From Limibacter armeniacum (lineage in GTDB: Bacteria; Bacteroidota; Bacteroidia; Cytophagales; Flammeovirgaceae): a stretch of DNA of 64,000 bases. Both the position numbers and the translations under genes were made by a program. The notes beneath the pieces were generated by a model, which ran no database searches, was not told the DNA's origin, and saw only the letters and a program-made list of their open reading frames with translations. Within the stretch, counting starts at the first letter, position 1. Each line of letters opens with the position of its first letter. The stretch lies in NCBI RefSeq assembly GCF_036880985.1, contig NZ_JBAJNO010000009.1, positions 1,240,001 to 1,304,000 of the forward strand. The letters run 5' to 3'. Of the stretch, positions 1 to 8,567 are shown piece by piece.

Positions 1-187
1 CCAATGGCTTGGGCTATTTCGCTCCACTCTACTTTCTTACGCCACTTTTCCGGTAACTTGAAGGTTCCCCTTATTCAGTATGTCCTGTTTGAGCACAGGA
101 CTCGGGGGTATCCACCTTGGGCATTGGTATTTCGGAAAAAAATAAGCCCATTTTATCCCCTGATTTTCTTTCCAGATATTTTTGGGC

Positions 188-249
188 ACAAAAAAACAAC
201 CTGCCTTTCTGACCCGATCTCTTGAGATGGTCAAAAACGACAGGTTGTT
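188..249 (-). terminator. Nested hairpin ending in a U-run (terminator or small RNA 3' end)
   Basis: Arms AACAACCTG (195-203) and CAGGTTGTT (241-249) pair perfectly. The loop holds an inner stem (GACC-ATCTC / GAGAT-..-GGTC). Read on the minus strand the hairpin is followed by seven T. It lies downstream of the terminator of the ABC-F gene, so it is either a second, tandem terminator or the 3' end of a short structured RNA. No TAnnTTTG promoter is seen for a separate RNA. Confidence 0.45.
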
Positions 250-308
250 GCGATTGCATCGTTGGTGCGGGAAAAATCCGAGTCGGAATTACAGCCTAAA
301 ATTTTTAG

Positions 309-359
309 CAGCCCAAACCCTGCCTTTTCAGAAGCAATGGTTTGGGCTGTCTGTTTTTT
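309..359. terminator. Hairpin terminator downstream of the ABC-F gene
   Basis: CAGCCCAAACC (309-319) pairs with GGTTTGGGCTG (339-349), an 11-bp perfect stem. A T-run follows on the plus strand (354-359) and a weaker one on the minus strand, so it can stop the ABC-F transcript coming from the right. Confidence 0.7.
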
Positions 360-390
360 GTCTCCACAAACGGAAGCTTTTTCCTTTCCC

Positions 391-2028
391 TTATTTTTTC
401 AAGTTTATTTCTGCTATACTCTTGATACGGTTACGCTCAAGGAAGTCATCAATCGATTCAAAATGTTCGATCACTCGCTGGTCCTTAAACTCAAACACCT
501 TGTTGGAGAGTCCTTGCAAGAAGTCTCTATCGTGGGACACCAAAATCAGTGTACCGTCAAATGCCAACAGCGCTTCCTTCAGTACATCCTTCGACTTCAG
601 GTCAAGGTGGTTGGTCGGTTCGTCCAAGATCAATAGGTTTACTGGCTCCAAAAGTAGCTTCACCATTGCCAGACGTGTTTTTTCCCCTCCTGACAGTACA
701 CCTACTTTTTTGTCAATATCATCACCACTGAACATAAACTGTCCAAGGATATTCTTGATCTGTGAACGGATATCTCCTTGCGCCACCTCATCTACGGTCT
801 CGAAGATGGTCATATTCGGGTCAAGCAAAGATGCTTGGTTCTGCGCAAAGTAACCGACACTGACATTGTGCCCCAGTTCACAAGTACCTTCCACCTCAGT
901 CTCTCCAAGGATCGATTTGATCATGGTAGACTTACCTTCACCGTTTCTACCGACAAAGGCAACCTTCTCTCCTCTCCTGATCGACATATTGGCATCCTGA
1001 AACACCACTTGGTCATCATATGCCTTGGAAACGTTGCTTACGGTGACAGGCACATCTCCCGAGCGTGGCGCAGGAGGAAAACGGAGCTTCAGTGATGAGT
1101 TGTCCACTTCATCAATCTCGATGATCTGCAACTTCTCCAGCATGCGCTCCCTTGAAGACACCTGATTGGTTTTGGAATATGTCCCCTTAAACCTTTCAAT
1201 AAATGCCTTGGTATCTGCTATAAACTTTTGTTGCTCCTGATATGCCTTGAGCTGATGTTCCCTGCGCTCTTTACGCAGTTCCAGATAGTGGGAGTAATTG
1301 GCTTTGTAATCATAGATACGTCCCATCGTCACCTCTACGGTACGGTTGGTAATATTGTCGATAAAAGCTCTGTCGTGGGAGATCACCATCACGGCATTCG
1401 CCTTGTTTACCAGAAAATCTTCCAGCCAGATTACCGACTCAATATCAATATGGTTGGTTGGCTCATCCAACAGAATCAGGTCAGGTTTCTGCAACAGGAT
1501 TTTGGCAAGCTCAATACGCATACGCCATCCACCACTAAACTCATTGGTCTGTCGCTGGAAGTCCTCCTGCTTAAAGCCCAATCCTTTCAGGGCTTTTTCT
1601 ACCTCTGCATCATAATTGACATCTTCCAGTGCATAGTACTTCTCACCAAGGTCAGTTACCTGCTCGATGATCTTCATGTACTCCTCACTTTCGTAATCGG
1701 TTCTGGTTTCCAGCGCGTGGTTAAGCTCCTCCATTTGATCACGCATATCAAAGACGTGCTGAAAGGCTTTAGCCGTTTCTTCAAAAACAGTACAGTTGTC
1801 TTCAGTCAACAAATGCTGAGGCAGGTAAGCAATCACGGCATCCTTTGGTGCTGAAACACGACCGTTGGTAGGCTTCTGTACCCCCGCTATAATCTTCATT
1901 ATGGTTGATTTTCCCGCACCGTTTTTACCCATCAGGGCAATCTTGTCGGTTGGGTTAATCACAAAAGACACCTCACTAAACAAAGTGGATCCACTAAACT
2001 CTACTCCTAAGTTATCAACTGAAATCAT
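391..2028 (-). CDS. ABC-F family ATPase (ribosome-associated type)
   Basis: A soluble protein of 545 residues with two ABC nucleotide-binding domains in one chain and no membrane segment, the layout of ABC-F proteins. The first domain has Walker A GKNGAGKS (34-41), signature SGGW (165-168) and Walker B LLDEPTNH (about 186-193). A charged helical linker follows (about 240-310). The second domain has Walker A GRNGEGKS (360-367), signature SGGEK (446-450) and LDEPTNHLD near 468. ABC-F proteins bind the ribosomal E site and act in translation or in antibiotic resistance; which paralogue this is cannot be decided here. Single-gene unit ended by the hairpin at 309-349. Confidence 0.95.
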   Translation of the reverse strand: MISVDNLGVEFSGSTLFSEVSFVINPTDKIALMGKNGAGKSTIMKIIAGVQKPTNGRVSAPKDAVIAYLPQHLLTEDNCTVFEETAKAFQHVFDMRDQMEELNHALETRTDYESEEYMKIIEQVTDLGEKYYALEDVNYDAEVEKALKGLGFKQEDFQRQTNEFSGGWRMRIELAKILLQKPDLILLDEPTNHIDIESVIWLEDFLVNKANAVMVISHDRAFIDNITNRTVEVTMGRIYDYKANYSHYLELRKERREHQLKAYQEQQKFIADTKAFIERFKGTYSKTNQVSSRERMLEKLQIIEIDEVDNSSLKLRFPPAPRSGDVPVTVSNVSKAYDDQVVFQDANMSIRRGEKVAFVGRNGEGKSTMIKSILGETEVEGTCELGHNVSVGYFAQNQASLLDPNMTIFETVDEVAQGDIRSQIKNILGQFMFSGDDIDKKVGVLSGGEKTRLAMVKLLLEPVNLLILDEPTNHLDLKSKDVLKEALLAFDGTLILVSHDRDFLQGLSNKVFEFKDQRVIEHFESIDDFLERNRIKSIAEINLKK

Positions 2029-2115
2029 ATGCTGTTTTTTTTAATAAGTGGGCAAAACTAAGAAAAAAAGTAAAGTACACAGTCAGTCATCGAGCTGTTC
2101 AGACATAAAGTCGCC

Positions 2116-2775
2116 TCAGTTTTTCAATGCGTCCAGATGTCCCGCCTGAAAATGGGCAAGACTTTCGAGCTTTAGGTTTGCCGAATCAAATTTTGAATGG
2201 TCAAATACTGACTGCTCAGGCACTACCATTGTTTTCATCCCTGCCGCCTGTGCCGCTCTCATTCCCGATGCCGAATCTTCTATCGCCAAACAGTGTGCAG
2301 GATCACTGTTCAGTTTTTGGGCTGTCGAAAGGTACACCGCCGGATGTGGCTTGCCAGCAGCCTCCTGTTCCGCAGAGGTAATTGCGCCAAAGTAATGGTC
2401 AATGCCCAGCTTTTCCAATACCATTGGCACCAGTCGGTACGGCGCATTGGTAGAAAGCCCTATACGAAAACCTTCCTGCTGAAACAGTTTCAAAATATCC
2501 TCGACACCATTCATGGGCTTTCCTACGGTCATAATCAGTTCGCCTACCCGATCTACCACAGCGTTTTCGACCTCCTCTAAAGACTTCCCTTCCCAAGGGT
2601 ACTTACTGTACCAAAACTTTGTCACCTCTTCAGTAGTCATAGTGGCCGTCAAGGCTGAAAGTTCCGCAGTCACTTCTACCCCCACTGAAGAGAACACTTC
2701 CTGTTCGGCTTGTTTCCAAAGTGGTTCTGAATCTATCAGGACTCCGTCCATATCAAATATTACTGTGTCAAGCAT
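2116..2775 (-). CDS. HAD-superfamily phosphatase, beta-phosphoglucomutase-like
   Basis: 219 residues from the start chosen here. The N-terminus carries the HAD motif I DMDGVLIDSE, whose first aspartate is the nucleophile, followed by a helical cap and late motifs STNAP and IEDSASGMRAA. This pattern fits subfamily I phosphatases that act on sugar phosphates, such as 2-deoxyglucose-6-phosphatase or beta-phosphoglucomutase-like enzymes; the substrate is unknown. A longer reading frame reaches 2847, but a TAGCTTTG promoter element (2806-2813) lies inside that extension, and HAD proteins start just before motif I, so the ATG at 2773-2775 is preferred. Confidence 0.88.
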   Translation of the reverse strand: MLDTVIFDMDGVLIDSEPLWKQAEQEVFSSVGVEVTAELSALTATMTTEEVTKFWYSKYPWEGKSLEEVENAVVDRVGELIMTVGKPMNGVEDILKLFQQEGFRIGLSTNAPYRLVPMVLEKLGIDHYFGAITSAEQEAAGKPHPAVYLSTAQKLNSDPAHCLAIEDSASGMRAAQAAGMKTMVVPEQSVFDHSKFDSANLKLESLAHFQAGHLDALKN

Positions 2776-2805
2776 CCGTGTATCCCGTTTGTTATTTTCA
2801 GCCTG

Positions 2806-2813
2806 CAAAGCTA
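2806..2813 (-). promoter_or_regulatory. Promoter -7 element TAGCTTTG for the HAD gene
   Basis: Matches the Bacteroidota -7 consensus TAnnTTTG on the minus strand, about 30 bases before the preferred ATG. No clean TTTG is seen at the -33 position. Confidence 0.4.
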
Positions 2814-2890
2814 AGGCAATTTTTGTCAAGAAAACATTCATACTCAAGTCACAAATACAAATCTTTGTTTCTGATCGTTATGGATATGTC

Positions 2891-2939
2891 TATATTTGGA
2901 TGCCCCCATAACACTCCCTAACCTTCCGCTGTTATGGGG
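2891..2939 (+). promoter_or_regulatory. Promoter TATATTTG and leader stem for the LRR gene
   Basis: TATATTTG (2891-2898) matches TAnnTTTG with a TTTG 23 bases upstream. Just after it, CCCCATAAC and GTTATGGGG (ending at 2939) form a 9-bp stem in the 5' leader. The loop contains a 17-base word that also occurs in the leader of the protease gene near 7190. Confidence 0.45.
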
Positions 2940-2969
2940 TATGGATTCATAGCTAAACTACTAACAACC

Positions 2970-3620
2970 ATGAGATTTTTATTTTCACTGATCTGCATAC
3001 TGGCAATTACTGCTGCTGCCTCAGCACAACAGGAAAAAAGTACCCGCTTTTTTAGTACATCTTCTAGCCAGGCCAATACCACTCCCCAAAGTCATTTCAG
3101 TCAGCCAGCCAAAACAAAGTGGCTTATCCTTAGCAGTTATGACTACCATACCGTTCCGGACTCCTTGCTCAAGATGCAAAATCTGCAGCTGCTCGATCTT
3201 TCAGACAATCACCTGACAAGTTTGCCTGACAACATTGGTACGCTGAACAAATTGGAGCGGTTGATCTTACAGTACAATCAATTGACAGATTTGCCTCCAT
3301 CTATTTCCGAGATGGAAAAGCTTAAGGTTATCAATGTGGCAGATAACCAACTGAAAGAAATCCCTGAGATTCTGATCTCAATGGAAAGTCTGGAAGTATT
3401 GGACGTGGGTTATAACCAGCTGACGGAAGTAGGGGAAAATATCATGGAACTAAAGCAACTCAAAAAACTTGTGCTTTCGGGCAACCAACTAAGAAGCCTG
3501 CCTGCTGCTATCCAAAAAATGACGCACCTTCAGGAATTGTATATTGATGGCAATGATATTTCGGAAGGGGTTTACCTTGAGCTAAAAGAGGTACTAAAGG
3601 ATACGAATATTATTTATTAG
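2970..3620 (+). CDS. Exported leucine-rich-repeat protein
   Basis: 216 residues from the ATG at 2970; the frame is open from 2934 but only the second Met starts a proper signal peptide (MRFLFSLICILAITAAASAQ). After a short Ser/Thr-rich stretch come about six LRRs of the 'LxxLxLxxNxLxxLPxxIxxL' bacterial type (residues about 65-205). Such repeats form a curved binding surface, here probably in the periplasm or at the outer surface. No anchor or sorting domain is present. Partner unknown. Stands alone, divergent from the HAD gene. Confidence 0.85.
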   Translation: MRFLFSLICILAITAAASAQQEKSTRFFSTSSSQANTTPQSHFSQPAKTKWLILSSYDYHTVPDSLLKMQNLQLLDLSDNHLTSLPDNIGTLNKLERLILQYNQLTDLPPSISEMEKLKVINVADNQLKEIPEILISMESLEVLDVGYNQLTEVGENIMELKQLKKLVLSGNQLRSLPAAIQKMTHLQELYIDGNDISEGVYLELKEVLKDTNIIY

Positions 3621-3788
3621 AGAGGAATTTAGAGACGCAGAAGGGAGCACCTCTTTTTTTAAACAACCAAGGGTTTGTATGTTTTGATACCTTGCAATTC
3701 CTCTCTCTCCTGTTCTCGATAATTATTGATGGGGTTATATAATCGGTATATTTTAATCCATAACTCACCTTAGCTTATCAATGGATTT

Positions 3789-3893
3789 TGTAAGAGAAAA
3801 AATCCCGAAGGGATTGAACAATAGTAGCCTTAGGCCTAAGCCTGAGGTATAAATAAATTACATTTATCCAACTCCAAAGGAGTTGAACCTATA
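3789..3893 (+). repeat. Interspersed intergenic repeat, copy 1
   Basis: About 100 bases beginning TGTAAGAGAAAAAA, then small palindromes (TCCCGAAGGGA, CCTTAGGCCTAAG, CAACTCCAAAGGAGTTG) each followed by TTGAA or a similar word. It aligns with the reverse complement of 5595-5685 over its whole length, including ATTGAA.AATAGTAGCCT. It fills the space between the LRR gene and the MATE terminator. Short palindromic elements of this 'CCCGAAGGGxTTGAA' style are common between genes in Bacteroidota. Confidence 0.7.
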
Positions 3894-3971
3894 AATCATG
3901 GAAGCGTTTAAAACATTTATTTCTACACCTGATTATTTCCCTACCTATTTTAACCATACTCTTTAGCCAAG

Positions 3972-4015
3972 AAAAAAGGCTTTGTCCATTACATTGAACA
4001 AAGCCTTTCTATTTT
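3972..4015. terminator. Bidirectional terminator of the MATE gene
   Basis: AAAGGCTTTGT and ACAAAGCCTTT form an 11-bp stem with A/T runs on both sides. It lies 20 bases past the MATE stop codon. Confidence 0.85.
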
Positions 4016-4032
4016 TATTTCTGTACTAATCT

Positions 4033-5385
4033 TTAAGCCTTAGAAGGAACTACCTCTAGTCTCCTGATCTCTGCCATAATAAAAAATAATGTTACAGCTG
4101 TAGATAACACATCTGCAGTCGGAAATGCATACCAAACTCCTTTTAAACCAAAACTCAATGGCAACAATACGATAAGAGGCAGCAGGAATATTCCCTGACG
4201 GGTGAGTGTCAGGAACAATGCAGGTCTTCCTTTACCAATGGCTTGAAAGAAGCTGGCGCCCAACATCTGAAAAGCTACCAACGGAGATGCTGCATATATA
4301 ATGGTCAGTGCCAAGGCACTTTGATCTATCAGGCTATTGTCTTGTGAGAAAACTGCTACCACTTCATGTGACATCAATTGTATGACGAAAAATACGCCTA
4401 TAGAAATTACCGTTCCCGCAATTATGGCAGTTTTCAGTACTGTTTTTACACGGGCTGCTTTTCTTGCGCCAAAGTTAAAGCCTGCAATTGGCAGGAAACC
4501 TTGTACCAAGCCAAACATAGGCATCAAGGAGAATGTCATCACACGCATGACAATACCATAAACGGCAACACTCAACTCTCCACCGTAACGCAATAAAAGG
4601 TTGTTGATCACAACCGTCATAACGCTGGTCACACTTTGGCGTGCAAATGAAGGAATCCCTACTGAAATAGCCTCACGATAGATGGCAAAGTCTGGCTTCA
4701 AATATTCCAGCTTAAGTGTCAGCTTGCTTTTTTTCTTTCTGAAATAGGCATTGGCATAAATCTGTGCAACAAAGTAAGAGACACTGGTCGCTGCTGCTGC
4801 TCCCTTGATCCCCCAACCAAGGGCAAAAATAAAGATCGGGTCAAGGATGATATTTGTAACCGCTGCAATCACCATCACCAACATTGCCTGACGTGGTGCG
4901 CCTTCTGCTCTCATGGCATTGTTGGCTACCATATTTTGCATCAGTACCGGAATGCCTAGCAGCGTCATGCCGTAATATTGGTGGGCTGGTTCATAAATTT
5001 CCCCTTTGGCTCCAAAAAGCGTCAGCAGGTTTTTTTCAAAAAGTAATCCCAGTGTTACGGCCAACAGCCCCAGCACTGCACTAAGAGTGATCAATGAACC
5101 GTAAGTCTTGCTAGCCTTGTCCTGATTACCTTCGCCTAATGAACGGGAGATTACTGAAGCACCTCCAACCCCTACCGACATCCCCATAGACTGGATAAGC
5201 GTTGCAATTGGCAATACAATCGCCATACCTGCAATCGCCATGGTTCCGATTCCCCTGCCGATGTAAATGGTGTCGATTATTTGGTTAAATACCATGACCA
5301 TCATACCGGCCATTGCTGGAAATGACAGCTTCATCAGCAAGCTGGAGATTCTGTCGTTTCCCATATCCATATTATATCTACTCAT
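4033..5385 (-). CDS. MATE family multidrug efflux transporter
   Basis: A 450-residue membrane protein with about twelve hydrophobic segments arranged as two similar halves, as in MATE exporters (NorM/DinF/MepA). The start MSRYNMDMGNDRISSLLMKLSFPAM is typical: a short polar tail leading into TM1 with the conserved 'P.M' region. These proteins export cationic drugs or metabolites across the inner membrane using a Na+ or H+ gradient. The gene stands alone, flanked by terminators and by two copies of an interspersed repeat. Substrate unknown. Confidence 0.93.
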   Translation of the reverse strand: MSRYNMDMGNDRISSLLMKLSFPAMAGMMVMVFNQIIDTIYIGRGIGTMAIAGMAIVLPIATLIQSMGMSVGVGGASVISRSLGEGNQDKASKTYGSLITLSAVLGLLAVTLGLLFEKNLLTLFGAKGEIYEPAHQYYGMTLLGIPVLMQNMVANNAMRAEGAPRQAMLVMVIAAVTNIILDPIFIFALGWGIKGAAAATSVSYFVAQIYANAYFRKKKSKLTLKLEYLKPDFAIYREAISVGIPSFARQSVTSVMTVVINNLLLRYGGELSVAVYGIVMRVMTFSLMPMFGLVQGFLPIAGFNFGARKAARVKTVLKTAIIAGTVISIGVFFVIQLMSHEVVAVFSQDNSLIDQSALALTIIYAASPLVAFQMLGASFFQAIGKGRPALFLTLTRQGIFLLPLIVLLPLSFGLKGVWYAFPTADVLSTAVTLFFIMAEIRRLEVVPSKA

Positions 5386-5594
5386 AAATGCGTATCGTCA
5401 CTTTTGGATTGTCTCACAAAATAATCCAACAATTATACGCTTTTTTCGTTTCGTTAATTCGATTCTATTAACGCAATAAGATTTATTGAGGAATAATAAC
5501 TCGGTGGAAAAATCACGACCAAATTGCGTGCACTTTTGTCAACAAAGATTTAGCACCTTCAGGGAATCAAGTTATCATAACTGAATGCTTGAGG

Positions 5595-5790
5595 CTATCG
5601 GAGTTGAGGAAAGATGGGTTGCTCAAACCTCGGGTTATCATCCGAGGCTACTATTATTCAATTCCTTTGTTTTTTCTCTTACAGTAAACACTGTTTCCGA
5701 AGGTAACAAACCATATTAGCTCCGGAGGGCAATCAGGATTTTACAGTGTGCATTGTATCATAACCCTGAAAGGGTTGAATGGATGATGCC
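5595..5790 (-). repeat. Interspersed intergenic repeat, copy 2, plus a partial copy
   Basis: Read on the minus strand from 5684, the sequence TGTAAGAGAAAAAA...ATTGAATAATAGTAGCCTCGG follows copy 1 (3789-3893). A further piece at about 5755-5790 holds CCCTGAAAGGGTTGAAT, the module seen in many such elements. The elements occupy most of the 466-base gap between the MATE gene and the protease gene; nothing else is seen there. Confidence 0.65.
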
Positions 5791-5803
5791 AATTATTTTG
5801 GAC

Positions 5804-5848
5804 AAAAAAATCCATCCATCTTTTGCGTTAATTTGATGGATGGATTTC
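5804..5848 (-). terminator. Terminator of the aspartyl protease gene
   Basis: AAATCCATCCATC and GATGGATGGATTT form a 13-bp stem followed on the minus strand by TTTTTTTG. It partly overlaps the stop codon region. Confidence 0.85.
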
Positions 5849-5851
5849 CAA

Positions 5852-7162
5852 TTAGTTTTCTCCATTCTTTTTGTCAAATGGATCCACCAACTTGATCCTT
5901 GCCTTATGGATACCTGTCGGCTTCTCTACAACCATGCTCAGCACATGTCCCTTCCGCTTGTGAAGCATTTCCAATATCTGGTCGTATGAGAAGTGAACAG
6001 CGTCTACTCCATTGATGCTGATAATCCGATCTCCCTGCCTGATGCCTGCCATGGATGCCGGTGATTTTTTCCTGACTTTTGACACCTCATAAAATGGGAA
6101 GCCCGGAATAGGTGTCCTGATATCCATACCACTTAGGTTGTAGTAAAAAACATCTTTGAAATCACTGTTGGCACGCAAGTACATTTCTCCATTGGCATAA
6201 TCAAACGTCACCCTGAACCTGCGTAATACTTCGCCACCAATACTTCCGTTACGTGCGGTATCCAACATGACTCCTCGCACGGCTTCTTCCTTGGGATATA
6301 CCACTACAGGTTTGCGCAGCGAATACTTTGCTAACTGAAGCTCCTGTTTCTGCACCAGCTTTCCGTACATGTCTCCACTCAGCCCTACACCGAGATAGGT
6401 TTCAATTGCATCCTCAGGAGCATCTATCTCCAGAGAAGAGTTTTCAAACAGTGTTATGGCTCCGCTCGCACCTGTGTCTACCAATAGCTTCAGGTTCTTC
6501 AGATGCTCTTCCGTTCCTTTTATAGAGACATAGACAAAACATTTGCGTCCCTCAATCTTGATCGGAATTACGGTAGACTTTCTCTTTCTACGTTTCCTCA
6601 TCCTACGGGCAAAGTAGTCAGGAGCATACAGCGTCAAGACACTGTTCAGGTAATCCACCTCCACCACAAAGTCCGCAAAAACATTATAGCCAATTACACC
6701 ATGAATTTGCATCCCCATATTTTCAGACAAGTGATAGATGTCCCGATCAGGGAAGAGCATATCCTGATTGACGCCCATCACGCCTCCAGGCAGGCGTATA
6801 ATGTTACCCCATGAATGAAAGGCATCCAGATCACCCTCTTCTCCTAACCCTCTGATTACAATGTGCCTGAGACGTTTCATATTCACACCCATTCGGGCTG
6901 CCTCTGCCTTACTACTCAGCAAAGGATATCCCACACCTGAATCAAGAATAAAGTTCAGGCTATCGGTGCCATTGATCTGTACCGGGATGACGATAAGGTT
7001 GTTGACTTTCTTGAAATGAATGCGCACCTTTTTTTGATCTGGTTCTTCAAAAGCCAGATTCTTCAGGTAGGCTTCAGAAGCCTGCGCATGGATGTTACCC
7101 GCCGACAGCAGTAGGCATAGCAACACAAGGGTTGGGTAATAGTAGTAGCAAGCAACGTACAT
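5852..7162 (-). CDS. Exported retropepsin-like aspartyl protease with PDZ domain
   Basis: 436 residues with an N-terminal signal peptide (hydrophobic to about residue 26, ending IHAQ). Two retropepsin-like lobes follow in tandem: the first has DSG (74-76) in FILDSGVG, the second DTG (229-231) in LLVDTGAS. A C-terminal PDZ domain spans about 345-425 (GIRQGDRIISINGVDA). A duplicated aspartyl lobe with a PDZ is a recurring Bacteroidota envelope architecture; the likely location is the periplasm. Substrate unknown. Its 5' leader shares a 17-base word with the LRR gene leader. Confidence 0.88.
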   Translation of the reverse strand: MYVACYYYYPTLVLLCLLLSAGNIHAQASEAYLKNLAFEEPDQKKVRIHFKKVNNLIVIPVQINGTDSLNFILDSGVGYPLLSSKAEAARMGVNMKRLRHIVIRGLGEEGDLDAFHSWGNIIRLPGGVMGVNQDMLFPDRDIYHLSENMGMQIHGVIGYNVFADFVVEVDYLNSVLTLYAPDYFARRMRKRRKRKSTVIPIKIEGRKCFVYVSIKGTEEHLKNLKLLVDTGASGAITLFENSSLEIDAPEDAIETYLGVGLSGDMYGKLVQKQELQLAKYSLRKPVVVYPKEEAVRGVMLDTARNGSIGGEVLRRFRVTFDYANGEMYLRANSDFKDVFYYNLSGMDIRTPIPGFPFYEVSKVRKKSPASMAGIRQGDRIISINGVDAVHFSYDQILEMLHKRKGHVLSMVVEKPTGIHKARIKLVDPFDKKNGEN

Positions 7163-7349
7163 TTTAATGACACTATTGGTTAAGGTTAGGGAGTGTTACG
7201 TCCCTGTGTTTATGGCTCTTTTCACCTTCCTTATGACAGTGGTCTTTCAGTGAGGGGTGCAAAAGCATGTTGGGTTGTTCGTTGTTTGATAATTAACAAA
7301 AAAATAGGAAATAATTCAATAAGCTATCGTTTCAACTCTCCGCTTATTA

Positions 7350-7357
7350 TATCTTTG
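7350..7357 (+). promoter_or_regulatory. Promoter -7 element TATCTTTG for trmD
   Basis: Exact TAnnTTTG match. It predicts a leader of about 115 bases before the trmD ATG, which argues against the longer reading frame starting at 7362. Confidence 0.45.
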
Positions 7358-7478
7358 TAGGTTGACACCGATTCTAAAAATACGGTGCTTGACTACAGTT
7401 AATCGCCACGACCAAGCAGGGAAATTTATTTGCCTTGATGATATACCGGCAGTGGCACTGAATATAGAGCTTAGAAAT

Positions 7479-8204
7479 ATGCGGATAGATATTATTACTT
7501 GTGTTCCCAAACTACTGGAAGGTCCCTTTTCTCACTCTATCCTGAAAAGAGCTCAGGATAATGGTCTTGCAGAGATTGTGGTTCATGACCTCAGAAAATA
7601 CGCCATCAACAAACACGGACAGATTGATGACTATGCATATGGGTACGGTGCCGGAATGGTCCTGATGGTAGAACCTGTAGAAAAGTGCATTACTGAGTTG
7701 CAGGCAGAACGCGACTATGATGAGATAATCTATATGACGCCTGATGGGGAAAGGTTTGAGCAGCGCATTGCCAACCAACTTTCAATGGGAGAAAACCTGA
7801 TGATCCTTTGCGGACACTACAAAGGCGTAGACGACCGTATCAGGCAAAAATTTATCACCAAAGAAATCAGTATCGGTGACTACGTACTTTCAGGTGGTGA
7901 GCTTGGAGCGGCGGTTATAGCGGACGCTGTATTGCGCCTGCTTCCGGGAGTGCTCAATGATGAGACGTCTGCCCTTTCTGATTCTTTTCAGGACGACCTG
8001 CTGGCACCGCCAGTCTTTACACGTCCTGCTGAGTATGATGGTATGAATGTCCCTGAGGTATTGCTTTCAGGACACGAAGCCAAGATTGCAGAATGGCGCT
8101 TTGAGCAGTCACTTCAGCGTACCAAAGAGCGTAGACCAGACCTATACCAAAAGTTTATGGATGCGCACCCCGAAATTCCAGCAAAGAAGGGTAAGAAGAA
8201 ATAA
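7479..8204 (+). CDS. trmD: tRNA (guanine-N1)-methyltransferase TrmD
   Basis: 241 residues from the ATG at 7479, which begins [20 protein letters not shown], the standard TrmD start; the frame is open 39 codons further upstream but that part matches nothing. TrmD methylates G37 of tRNAs that read CNN codons, preventing +1 frameshifting. The SPOUT knot is visible: [13 protein letters not shown] (about residues 109-121) and [14 protein letters not shown] (about 131-144). The C-terminal helical domain with the RRPDLY segment is complete. Unlike in many bacteria it is not in an rpsP-rimM-trmD-rplS operon here. Confidence 0.96.
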   Translation: MRIDIITCVPKLLEGPFSHSILKRAQDNGLAEIVVHDLRKYAINKHGQIDDYAYGYGAGMVLMVEPVEKCITELQAERDYDEIIYMTPDGERFEQRIANQLSMGENLMILCGHYKGVDDRIRQKFITKEISIGDYVLSGGELGAAVIADAVLRLLPGVLNDETSALSDSFQDDLLAPPVFTRPAEYDGMNVPEVLLSGHEAKIAEWRFEQSLQRTKERRPDLYQKFMDAHPEIPAKKGKKK

Positions 8205-8234
8205 GCAACTACCTTGAACAAGGTTCGTTACACA

Positions 8235-8273
8235 CAAAAAAGTGGTTACAGTAAAACTGTAACCACTTTTTTT
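8235..8273. terminator. Terminator downstream of trmD
   Basis: AAAAAAGTGGTTACAG and CTGTAACCACTTTTTTT form a strong stem with a small loop and a seven-T tail. The remaining bases up to 8567 hold no gene I can support. Confidence 0.9.
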
Positions 8274-8567
8274 ATGCCCTGTGAAAACACCATTTTTTAA
8301 ACTTCCGTTTAAACAGATGATTTAATGAGCACTTATATCAAATAGCAATATTTTATAATTCTTTCTTTCAAAGACAGCATATTTTTTGTAAAATTCGCCT
8401 TTTGGAATAATTGTAATAACAAACGAACATCTGAAGAAGAGCATTTTTGTTTGGTAAAACTAAAGCTGAAGCAGCTTCTAACTTTTGGTGTCGAAGACCC
8501 CTTAGTCAATGCTAAGGTCCTTATTATCTCACTATTATTTTTTGTAAACGAAAAAATTGACATTTAA

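Noticed and set aside
1-75. Gene fragment entering from the left edge on the minus strand (KLPEKWRKKVEWSEIAQAI)
   Set aside because: Protein-like composition, but it is only about 23 codons long within the window, with no start codon after the preceding stop; not supportable.
7362-7478. Extended N-terminus for TrmD
   Set aside because: The -7 element TATCTTTG lies directly before it and the known TrmD start is at 7479.
8333-8563. 76-codon minus-strand frame before the SNF transporter
   Set aside because: Low-complexity, Phe/Ser-rich product; region is more likely the promoter of the transporter.
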